Source: Mucilaginibacter sp. (GTDB taxonomy: Bacteria; Bacteroidota; Bacteroidia; Sphingobacteriales; Sphingobacteriaceae). Taken from it: 64,000 nucleotides of DNA. Position numbers and translations under genes: made by a program. Positions 56,839 to 64,000 of this stretch are shown here, one piece after another. The stretch spans positions 62,001 to 126,000 of the forward strand of contig JARLHA010000020.1 of assembly GCA_031292485.1 (NCBI GenBank), read 5' to 3'. The notes beneath the pieces were generated by a model. That model did not search any database. It was given only the letters and a program-made list of their open reading frames with translations, and had not been told where the DNA came from. How positions within the stretch are numbered: the first letter of the stretch is position 1; each line of letters begins with the position of its first letter.

Positions 56839-58272
56839 ATGATGCAAACACCTGCCTTAAAAATCGGTCTTTTTGGCATCGGCCTTGATGTTTATTGGGA
56901 ACAATTTGCGGGGCTGGAAGACCGCCTGCGGGGTTATATCGGCCAGGTAGCCTCCGGTATTGAAAGATCGGGTGCTGCAGTAGTTAACCTCGGTTTAATT
57001 GATACGGTGGATAAAGCCTATGAAGCCGGCCTACGGTTCAAACAGGAAGATGTTGAACTTATATTTTTATACGTAACCACCTATGCTTTATCGTCTACGG
57101 TGTTGCCTGTAATTAAAAAGGCAAAGGTCCCGGTGATCGTTTTGAACCTCGCGCCCGATGCTGCTATTGACTATGCAACTTTTAACAAACTGGAAGACCA
57201 TACCAAAATGACGGGTGAATGGCTGGCTTATTGTTCTGCCTGCCCGGTTCCTGAGATCGCCAATGTGTTCAGGCGTGCGAATATTCCATTTCACCAGGTT
57301 ACCGGCGTGCTGAATAATGACCCGGCTGTTTGGCAGGAAATAGATGAATGGATAACCGCTGCAAAAGTGGCCCATGTGATGAGCTATAACCGGCTGGGCC
57401 TGATGGGTAATTATTATAATGGCATGCTGGATATTTATTCAAACCTAACCCTTCAATCTATCGTGTTTGGCGGCCATATGGAAATTATCGAAGTGGATGA
57501 ACTTTCATCCCTTCGCCTTAAAGTTTCGGAGGGCGAGGTACAAGGGAAACTGGAAGAATTTTCCGGAAGTTTTGAGATAATCCCGGAATGCTCGATTGAC
57601 GAACTGAAACGTGCCGCGCGAACCTCTGTCGCGCTTGATAAAATAGTGAAAAAATATAGCCTTGGTTCTATTGCCTATTATCACAAAGGAGCAGGTAACC
57701 CCCTTAATGCAGATACGATGAGTTCGATAATATTGGGTAGTTCCCTGCTCACCTCAAACAACATTCCGGTTGCCGGGGAATATGAAATAAAAAACGCCCA
57801 GGCGATGAAGATCATGGATAGTTTTGGCGCAGGGGGCTCATTTACTGAATATTATGCGATGGATTTTAAAGATGATGTAGTGCTGATGGGGCACGATGGC
57901 CCATGTCATCCGGCAATTGCTCAAGGCAGGATAAAGGTAAAACCACTGCAGGTATATCATGGTAAAGTGGGTGGCGGCCTATCGGTCGAAATGTCTGTTA
58001 AACACGGACCGGTAACCCTTTTATCGGTTGTGGAAACCGGCGACGGTAAGTTGTTTTTTTTGGTTGCCGAAGCAGCATCCGTTCCGGGGCCTATACTCGA
58101 AATCGGGAATACCAATAGTCGTTACCGGTTCGCCATCGGCGCAAAGAATTTTGTTGAACAGTGGAACGCACACGGACCGGCGCATCACTGTGCAATAGGA
58201 GTAGGGCATATGGCATCCAAAATTATAAAATTAGGTCAGTTACTCGGCATAGAAACGGTTAAGGTATGCTGA
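56839..58272 (+). CDS. L-arabinose / L-fucose isomerase family protein
   Basis: 477 residues, cytosolic. AraA/FucI fold with metal-binding candidates in VAGEYEIKNA (Glu), FTEYYAMDF (Glu), LMGHDGPCHP (His) and AHHCAIG (His). Length is near the 470-500 usual for AraA. Would convert an L-sugar to its ketose, fitting the GH127 arabinofuranosidase in the same region. Exact sugar not certain. Confidence 0.8.
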   Translation: MMQTPALKIGLFGIGLDVYWEQFAGLEDRLRGYIGQVASGIERSGAAVVNLGLIDTVDKAYEAGLRFKQEDVELIFLYVTTYALSSTVLPVIKKAKVPVIVLNLAPDAAIDYATFNKLEDHTKMTGEWLAYCSACPVPEIANVFRRANIPFHQVTGVLNNDPAVWQEIDEWITAAKVAHVMSYNRLGLMGNYYNGMLDIYSNLTLQSIVFGGHMEIIEVDELSSLRLKVSEGEVQGKLEEFSGSFEIIPECSIDELKRAARTSVALDKIVKKYSLGSIAYYHKGAGNPLNADTMSSIILGSSLLTSNNIPVAGEYEIKNAQAMKIMDSFGAGGSFTEYYAMDFKDDVVLMGHDGPCHPAIAQGRIKVKPLQVYHGKVGGGLSVEMSVKHGPVTLLSVVETGDGKLFFLVAEAASVPGPILEIGNTNSRYRFAIGAKNFVEQWNAHGPAHHCAIGVGHMASKIIKLGQLLGIETVKVC

Positions 58273-58338
58273 TGCATAGCGACCGGGCGATTTAGTATAA
58301 GTTTTTTAGAATTTCATATAAACCAAAATAAATATCAC

Positions 58339-59805
58339 ATGAAAAGTTTTTCAGTTTTCACTTTATTCCTTTTTGGGCTCAACGTTTGCATGGCCCAGGG
58401 CCCCGCATTGAATGTAAAATGGAATCATACCGTAATGGTGTCCAAATCAACCCCCACATTACAGGTGGTTGGTAACCCCATGCTCCGGAGAGGCGCCTTA
58501 ATACACGACGGAGCGTTCAACGCCTTAAAAGACCTTGGTGCCGACTATGTAAGATACGTGCCCTGGTTCCCGTATCCTAAACTGGTGGTGGCTGAGTTGG
58601 ATGCGCCGGTGGCTGGAAAAACTTCGTGGGATTTTAGCCTGATAGACCCCATGACGATTGATTTTTTTGAAGCTACCAAAGGGCATTCCATCATCATGAA
58701 TTTTAGTACCATACCGCAATGGATGTTTAAAACTGAAAAGCCGGTTACTTATGCTAAAGACCCTAACCAGGTTGATTGGGATTATGGGGGCGGTACACAA
58801 TTAAGGGATGGAACCATGAAAGAGCTCACCGATTACTATGTACGCCTCATCAGCTGGTACACCAAAGGTGGCTTTACCGACGAAGCCGGTAAATACCATA
58901 AATCAGGCCATCGTTACAAAATACCATATTGGGAAGTGTTTAATGAACCGGATTTTGAACATTCCAATACACCGCAAACCTATACCAAAAAGTATGATGC
59001 AATGGTAACCGCCATTCGCAAAGTGTCGCCTCAAACTAAATTTGTAGGTTTAGCCCTTGCATTTGAAAAACCGGAATGGTTCGAGTACTTTTTAAACCCG
59101 GCTCATCATAAACCCGGGATTCCCCTTGATATGATCTCCTATCATTGCTATGCCAATGCCAATAATTACCAAAAGTTTGATGCTTATGAATACACTTTGT
59201 TTGATAAGGCTGATAATTTTTTAAATACCGTAAATTATATAGAAAGTATACGCAAAAGATTATCACCTAAAACGAAAACAGACATTGATGAATTGGGAAC
59301 ATTTGTAAGTGATGAGATGCGCAATCAGCCAATTTCGCAGGCCTACTGGAACCTTTCGGCAAGTGTTTATGCTTATTTTTTTATAGGGTTGACAAAAGCC
59401 GGGATAGATGTGATCGGCGAATCGCAGCTGGTTGGTTTTCCTACGCAGTACCCGGATGTTAGTATGATCAATTATACAAATGGTGCGCCAAATGCCCGTT
59501 TCTGGGTTTTAAAAATGATAAAAGATAACATTAAAGCCGGGGATACCCTGGTTGAAACCAATATTGATGCTAATAACGGCGATGATTTAACAGCACAAGC
59601 TTTTTCAAATGGCACAAGTAAAAAAATACTTATCCTCAATAAAAGAAACAAAGCCATCAGTATTAAAGTGCCAGCTGAGTTTAAAGGCGCCAAAATAAGT
59701 ACTGTTGATGAAGGTTCGGGTGATAACGCGCCAACCCAGTCAATCATAAGTGCGGATACGATTGAAATGAAACCTTTTGCAGTATGTTTGATTTCGCCTA
59801 ACTAA
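58339..59805 (+). CDS. Secreted glycoside hydrolase, GH39-like (clan A)
   Basis: 488 residues with a signal peptide (FLFGLNVCMAQ). TIM-barrel clan A layout: acid/base Glu203 in EVFNEPDFEH and probable nucleophile Glu318 in IDELGTFVS, plus a C-terminal beta domain. Closest in layout to beta-xylosidase/alpha-iduronidase-type GH39. Probably acts on plant or fungal glycans outside the cell. Confidence 0.75.
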   Translation: MKSFSVFTLFLFGLNVCMAQGPALNVKWNHTVMVSKSTPTLQVVGNPMLRRGALIHDGAFNALKDLGADYVRYVPWFPYPKLVVAELDAPVAGKTSWDFSLIDPMTIDFFEATKGHSIIMNFSTIPQWMFKTEKPVTYAKDPNQVDWDYGGGTQLRDGTMKELTDYYVRLISWYTKGGFTDEAGKYHKSGHRYKIPYWEVFNEPDFEHSNTPQTYTKKYDAMVTAIRKVSPQTKFVGLALAFEKPEWFEYFLNPAHHKPGIPLDMISYHCYANANNYQKFDAYEYTLFDKADNFLNTVNYIESIRKRLSPKTKTDIDELGTFVSDEMRNQPISQAYWNLSASVYAYFFIGLTKAGIDVIGESQLVGFPTQYPDVSMINYTNGAPNARFWVLKMIKDNIKAGDTLVETNIDANNGDDLTAQAFSNGTSKKILILNKRNKAISIKVPAEFKGAKISTVDEGSGDNAPTQSIISADTIEMKPFAVCLISPN

Positions 59806-59892
59806 TAGCCGAAGAAAAATCATTATACCTTAATGTAAATTGCTTAACTTTAAATATTTTCTTTTCAATTAAAGAGCTAAAACCGACCAATT

Positions 59893-60828
59893 ATGAAACC
59901 AGTAACAGAACGAGCCGGCAGCTTTGCGGGCTATAACCGCAGAAAATTCATCTATAATGTTTCAACCGCAGTTGGGGCCGGTTTAATATTGTCTTCGCCA
60001 ATTGCGGGCCTGGCCGCAGAGCCAGAAAAAAAGGAAGAAACCTATACGGTAAAACAGATCATGGATCTGTTTATTAAGGATGTCCCCGGTGGTGTTTTAA
60101 GCGAAACAGTGGATACCTTAAAGGCAGGAAGCCCGGACACCAAAGTAACTGGGATTGTGACCACCATGTTTGCTACCATTGCTGTTATCCGTAATGCTAT
60201 TGACCTTGGCGCGAATTTTATCATCGCCCATGAGCCTACATTTTACAACCACGAAGATAAAACCGACTGGCTGCAGGACGACAAGGTTTACCGCTATAAG
60301 GCTAATCTTTTAAAAGAACATAACATTGCGGTATGGCGAAACCATGATTACATTCACCACCTGGTACCTGATGGGGTTACAATGGGTGTTCTTGATCAAT
60401 TGGGATGGCAAAAATATGCCGATAAAGATTTGCCTAACCGTGTTAACATCCCGGCAATCCCTTTAAAGGAGCTTATTCGTCATACAAAAGCTAAATTGAA
60501 CATCGAAAAGGTAAGATATATGGGCGATCCTTTGCAAAAGTGCAGCAAGGTTTTGCTGTTACCAGGTGCCGCCGGCGGAAGGACACAAATTGAAAGCATA
60601 GAAAAGTATAGGCCCGATGTTTTAATGGCCGGAGAAATATCTGAATGGGAAACTGCAGAATATGTGCGTGATGCCCTGGCTAAAGGTGACAATTTATCGC
60701 TGATCGTCTTGGGCCACATCGCCAGTGAAGAGCCTGGATCTGAGTATATGCTTACATGGTTGAAAAAGAACGTTCCGGGTGTTAAAGCAACACATGTGCC
60801 CAGCGGACATTCGCTGACTTATATGTAG
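59893..60828 (+). CDS. Exported Nif3-like dinuclear metal protein
   Basis: 311 residues. The N-terminus NRRKFIYNVSTAVGAGLILSS resembles a twin-arginine (Tat) signal. The mature domain has Nif3 features: FIIAHEPTFY, WRNHDYIHH and a C-terminal DVLMAGEISEWE plus VLGHIASEEPGSEY, giving the His/Glu metal ligands. Nif3 proteins are normally cytosolic (GTP cyclohydrolase-like); export is uncommon. Tandem with the GH genes. Confidence 0.8.
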   Translation: MKPVTERAGSFAGYNRRKFIYNVSTAVGAGLILSSPIAGLAAEPEKKEETYTVKQIMDLFIKDVPGGVLSETVDTLKAGSPDTKVTGIVTTMFATIAVIRNAIDLGANFIIAHEPTFYNHEDKTDWLQDDKVYRYKANLLKEHNIAVWRNHDYIHHLVPDGVTMGVLDQLGWQKYADKDLPNRVNIPAIPLKELIRHTKAKLNIEKVRYMGDPLQKCSKVLLLPGAAGGRTQIESIEKYRPDVLMAGEISEWETAEYVRDALAKGDNLSLIVLGHIASEEPGSEYMLTWLKKNVPGVKATHVPSGHSLTYM

Positions 60829-60905
60829 TTTAATTAATTTATAATGCTTATTGATGTAATCGAATTAACTAAATAACCACATAACTATCTCACACAAAAT
60901 CAAAA

Positions 60906-61364
60906 ATGAAATTTAAATTGTTCTTGCCGGCCATAGCTGCGACCTTTCTTTTCTCGTGCAACAATAACAAAAAAACGGATGATCAATCCATAGATATCAA
61001 AGGGACCTGGCAATTAATTACCGGGACAACCATTACCAAAGGTGTTAGCGTTGTTACTGACTATACCAAAAATCAAGAGTTTTTAAAGATTCGTAATGAT
61101 AGCCATTTTGCTTTTTTTACGCATAAATTAAATACCCCAAAAGATTCAACCAATCATTTTGATGCAGGAGGAGGCAGTTATTCACTGGTGGGTAATAAAT
61201 ATACGGAGCACCTTGATTTTTACAGTGACAAAAACTGGGAGGGTAAATCATTTGATTTTACGGTTAGTTTTAAAAATGATACGCTGATTCAAACCGGGCT
61301 GGAAAAAGTTGAGAAGGAAAATATCAACAGAACGATTATAGAAAAATATGTAAAGGTGAAATAA
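60906..61364 (+). CDS. Lipocalin-like lipoprotein
   Basis: 152 residues; lipobox LFSCNNNKK. Mature domain opens with IKGTWQLITGT and closes with DTLIQTGLEKVEKENINRTIIEKYVKV, typical of lipocalin-like (DUF4488-type) domains. Ligand unknown. In line with the preceding and following genes. Confidence 0.65.
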   Translation: MKFKLFLPAIAATFLFSCNNNKKTDDQSIDIKGTWQLITGTTITKGVSVVTDYTKNQEFLKIRNDSHFAFFTHKLNTPKDSTNHFDAGGGSYSLVGNKYTEHLDFYSDKNWEGKSFDFTVSFKNDTLIQTGLEKVEKENINRTIIEKYVKVK

Positions 61365-61417
61365 TAGTCGGCTTATTTGACTATAAATTCTATTTTTATC
61401 ACACCAATTAAAAATCC

Positions 61418-62287
61418 ATGAGAATTATTTGCATTTCGGCACTGACTGTGCTTTCCATAACTTTTATTGCAAAAGCACAGCAAAGCGCCCCCAAAACTGA
61501 TACTGTTTTTTTCGAAGATTTTAACGAAAATACGCTCGATCGTACAAAATGGAATGTGGAGGTAACCGGCAACACTGTAAATGAGGAGCAGCAGGCTTAT
61601 GTTGATTCGGCCAGCACGCTTTCAATGGTAAAAGGAGTTGATGCTGAAGGTGCCCGAAATGGTGCATTACTGATAAAAGCGGTTTATCATCCTGGTTATA
61701 CCAGCAAGGAAAACAAAAAATACGATTTTTTATCAGGCAGAATAAACACCCGGCATAAAATGGAATTTACCTACGGCACGGCTTCAGCACGCATGAAAAT
61801 GACAGGTGGCGCAGGATTATGGCCGGCCTTTTGGGCGCTGGGAAACGGCAACTGGCCCGATTGCGGCGAAATAGATATGATGGAAACGGTGGGCGATCCG
61901 GCTTGGTTCAGCAATGCCCTGCACGGGCCAAATTATTTCGGTAACACCCCGCTGACATACCGGTACTTTTTTCCGAAAGGCACGGATGTTAGCCAATGGC
62001 ATGTATATTCAGTAGATTGGTCGGCCAATCGTCTCGTTTTTAAGGTTGATGGTATCGTCACCTATTCGGTAACACGGGCTATGGTTGAGCATTATGGCCG
62101 TTATGCATTTGATAATGCGAAATTTATCATTCTTAATTTTGCTTTAGGCGGAGGTTACCCAAATGGTGTTAACAAAATAAAGGAACCCTATTTCGGCATA
62201 TCCCAATCAACTGTTGATATGATAAAGGCCGGGCAGGCAAAGGTGCTGGTGGATTGGGTGCTGGTAACAAAGCAATCGAATAGATGA
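61418..62287 (+). CDS. Secreted GH16 glycoside hydrolase
   Basis: 289 residues with a signal peptide (LSITFIAKAQQ). GH16 catalytic motif GEIDMMETVG with Glu151, Asp153 and Glu156; beta-jelly-roll elements FFEDFNENTLDRTKWNVE and ASARMKMTGGAGLWPAFWALG. Likely endo-beta-1,3-glucanase (laminarinase) or related. Confidence 0.92.
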   Translation: MRIICISALTVLSITFIAKAQQSAPKTDTVFFEDFNENTLDRTKWNVEVTGNTVNEEQQAYVDSASTLSMVKGVDAEGARNGALLIKAVYHPGYTSKENKKYDFLSGRINTRHKMEFTYGTASARMKMTGGAGLWPAFWALGNGNWPDCGEIDMMETVGDPAWFSNALHGPNYFGNTPLTYRYFFPKGTDVSQWHVYSVDWSANRLVFKVDGIVTYSVTRAMVEHYGRYAFDNAKFIILNFALGGGYPNGVNKIKEPYFGISQSTVDMIKAGQAKVLVDWVLVTKQSNR

Positions 62288-62302
62288 GTTGTTAATAATA
62301 AA

Positions 62303-62330
62303 AAAAGCTTCTGTGTTAACGGAAGCTTTT
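62303..62330. terminator. Bidirectional terminator between GH16 and a small lipoprotein
   Basis: AAAAGCTTC (62303-62311) and GAAGCTTTT (62322-62330); T runs on both strands, longer on the minus strand. Confidence 0.75.
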
Positions 62331-62398
62331 CAATTATAGCTACTATTCGGAAATACAATATCAATTGTACTGTTTACAACTCAATATTGGATAGGGTG

Positions 62399-62536
62399 CT
62401 AATTATGGTCATGACGGTCATTATCGCGATGGTCATTGTCATGATGCATGTGCCGCTGGCGATATTCAACAGAACAGCTTGAAATAGCTGAAGCGAATAT
62501 CAGCAATGCGATCAATCTTAACAGGTGCTTTTTCAT
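62399..62536 (-). CDS. Tiny His/Asp-rich lipoprotein
   Basis: 45 residues read from the ATG at 62536: MKKHLLRLIALLIFASA, then lipobox SSCSVEYRQR and a tail of HMHHDNDHRDNDRHDHN. Eight His in the last 20 residues suggest metal binding at the cell surface. Convergent with GH16. Found by eye; length alone gives little support, but the signal peptide and lipobox are convincing. Confidence 0.65.
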   Translation of the reverse strand: MKKHLLRLIALLIFASAISSCSVEYRQRHMHHDNDHRDNDRHDHN

Positions 62537-62832
62537 GGTGCTTAATTTTATATAAATGTATTAGCATTAAGGCAATTAAGATGCCAGAAACATCGGGAAA
62601 ATACTTGTGCAAAAATTGCTGATACGGGCACCACAATTTACACGGGCGCAGGCAACTGCAAAATGTATTGTGACGTACCTTTATTGAACCTGGCAAATAG
62701 AGATTTTGATTTTTTAAGGGGTAAAATAGTATTAACAGACCGGTAAAAGCCGGATATATGAGCTATATTAGGTTCATCTTTTGAGCTAAATAAACCTTCA
62801 TTTCTTTAATTGTTTACTAAAGCAGCAAGCAT
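62537..62832. other. Spacer of 296 bp upstream of the NHL gene
   Basis: AT-rich divergent spacer between the small lipoprotein and the NHL gene. No repeat, promoter with both boxes or small gene could be supported. Confidence 0.4.
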
Positions 62833-64000
62833 ATGAACAGCAATAAGCATGTTCTCAGGTTATTTATATTGATCTTATTTTATTTTAAGACAGGAACTGC
62901 TTTTTCTCAAATGCACCATATTTCTCATCCTGCAATAAAATATGCCGTTAATAATACAGCCTTCTTTTTAACAGCCCCCAATATCAGCTATCAAACCCCT
63001 CAAATTTATAAAGTAAACACCACCGTCACCCCGTTGGCGCCAAAAAATACCGGCGGTGCGGTGCCGCCAAACCATTATGGGCAGGTAATAACCTTCGCCG
63101 GTACAGGTAAGGCAGGAATGGTGAACAACACCGGCACAAATGCAAGTTTTTCGGCGCCTTTAGGTTTGGGTGCCGATGCCACCGGAAATATATATGTAGG
63201 AGATTATAATAATAACCTGATCAGAAAAATATCTACAAGTGCTGTTGTAACAACGCTGGCTGGCGTACCGGGTAAATATGGTGCCAAAGACGGCCCGCCA
63301 TCAAGCGCAACATTTGAATTGCCACAGGGACTCGCGGTTGATAAAAACGGGAATGTTTATGTGGCTGATTCATTCAATAACCTGATCAGGAAAATTACGC
63401 CCAATGGAACTGTTTCGACACTGGCCGGGCAGGCAAACGTTGCAGGATCTGCCGACGGTGTAAATGCTACCTTTAATTCTCCTACCGGTGTAGCCGTTGA
63501 CAACTCCGGAAACGTTTACGTTGCCGACCAGGGAAATAACCTTATCCGGAGGATAACACCAAATGGTAATGTATCTACGTTAGCAGGAATCGCAGGTGTA
63601 ACCGGGGCCATCGACGGGAACAACGCAACCTTTAACGCTCCAACGGAGGTGGCATTTGATAACTCGCAAAATTTGTATGTGGCCGATGCAGGGAATAACC
63701 TGATCAGGGTAATCACGCCCGCCGGCAACGTCAGTACTTTTGCCGGGAGCGGTATGCCCGGCGCGCAGGATGGCCAGGGAGCCGCAGCAAGTTTTAACCA
63801 CCCGATTGGAATCAGTGCAGACTTCTATGGGACTTTATACGTAGCTGATGAGAAAAACAACGAAGTGAGGCAGATCTCCCCTCAGGGGATGGTTTCAACG
63901 CTGGCTGGCAACGGAAATAGTGGTTCAACCGATGGAATAACGCAAAATGCCACTTTCAGTTACCCGGGCTCGATAGTTGCTGATAATATGGGTAATGTTT
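62833..64000 (+). CDS. Secreted NHL-repeat protein, 3' end cut by window edge
   Basis: 389 codons visible from the ATG at 62833, stop beyond the right edge. N-terminal signal peptide (LRLFILILFYFKTGTAFSQ). From about residue 80, at least six repeats of about 56 residues with the pattern TLAG...DG..ATF..P.G.AVD..GN.YVAD..NNLIRKI, i.e. NHL beta-propeller blades. Probably a surface-exposed propeller, often fused to other domains beyond. Confidence 0.88.
   Translation, partial: MNSNKHVLRLFILILFYFKTGTAFSQMHHISHPAIKYAVNNTAFFLTAPNISYQTPQIYKVNTTVTPLAPKNTGGAVPPNHYGQVITFAGTGKAGMVNNTGTNASFSAPLGLGADATGNIYVGDYNNNLIRKISTSAVVTTLAGVPGKYGAKDGPPSSATFELPQGLAVDKNGNVYVADSFNNLIRKITPNGTVSTLAGQANVAGSADGVNATFNSPTGVAVDNSGNVYVADQGNNLIRRITPNGNVSTLAGIAGVTGAIDGNNATFNAPTEVAFDNSQNLYVADAGNNLIRVITPAGNVSTFAGSGMPGAQDGQGAAASFNHPIGISADFYGTLYVADEKNNEVRQISPQGMVSTLAGNGNSGSTDGITQNATFSYPGSIVADNMGNV

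Noticed and set aside
63100..64000. Tandem repeats as a CRISPR-like or satellite array
   Set aside because: The periodicity is about 168 nt and follows the NHL protein repeat; it is coding sequence.

Overview
The window looks like chromosome from a Bacteroidota bacterium of the family Sphingobacteriaceae, most likely Mucilaginibacter or a close relative. This is inferred from protein style (SCKK-type lipoproteins, a GH127/GH16/GH13 polysaccharide-degrading set, an eukaryote-like class Ia ribonucleotide reductase), from TAnnTTTG-type promoter boxes, and from many palindromic and heptad-like spacer repeats. No rRNA, tRNA, CRISPR array, complete insertion sequence or prophage was recognised.

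Layout. 1-2833: leuS (minus strand, stop beyond the left edge), carrying two in-frame palindromic repeat insertions. 2956-9601: a phosphatase-like protein, two tandem paralogous lipoproteins, a dicarboxylate/amino-acid symporter, sucD, an orphan secreted protein and msrB. 10071-13879: nrdB-nrdA and a cysteine-rich CWC protein. 14134-22408: a 203-bp MITE-like element, fabG, a VWA membrane protein, an acyltransferase, a toxin-antitoxin pair with a frameshifted toxin, purN, a lipoprotein, a dlgD-like dehydrogenase and a second toxin-antitoxin pair. 22679-31428: Zn-alcohol dehydrogenase, RluA-type pseudouridine synthase, panB, carA, a third toxin-antitoxin pair, a two-gene ABC exporter and eno. 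31691-37953: lspA, a dead antitoxin, an RhlE-like helicase, a FtsB/DivIC-like protein, purH and mreB. 38049-43100: a four-helix-bundle gene wedged between mreB and the overlapping set mreC-mreD-mrdA-rodA. 43168-45027: a repeat-bearing unknown protein and tdk. 45220-64000: carbohydrate-active secreted enzymes (GH13, GH127, beta-helix, L-arabinose-isomerase-like, GH39-like, GH16, NHL-repeat) interrupted by a compact DUF262 + HEPN gene pair that resembles an anti-phage system.

Two patterns stand out. First, the essential gene leuS is open through two copies of a palindromic repeat (86 and 74 bp); because the repeat is its own inverted complement, both orientations encode nearly the same peptide. 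Second, three separate small accessory modules (an orphan secreted gene and two toxin-antitoxin pairs) each sit directly behind a housekeeping gene and are followed by a diverged second copy of that gene's 3' end or terminator (42-64 bp). The three repeat-to-repeat units are 626, 675 and 646 bp. This suggests gene-end insertion with restoration of the host gene, without any visible integrase.

Functionally, most of the window is core metabolism (nucleotide synthesis: nrdAB, purN, purH, carA, tdk; cofactor: panB; central carbon: sucD, eno) and cell-shape machinery. The right-hand third is a loose set of exported glycan-degrading genes with an L-arabinose flavour.
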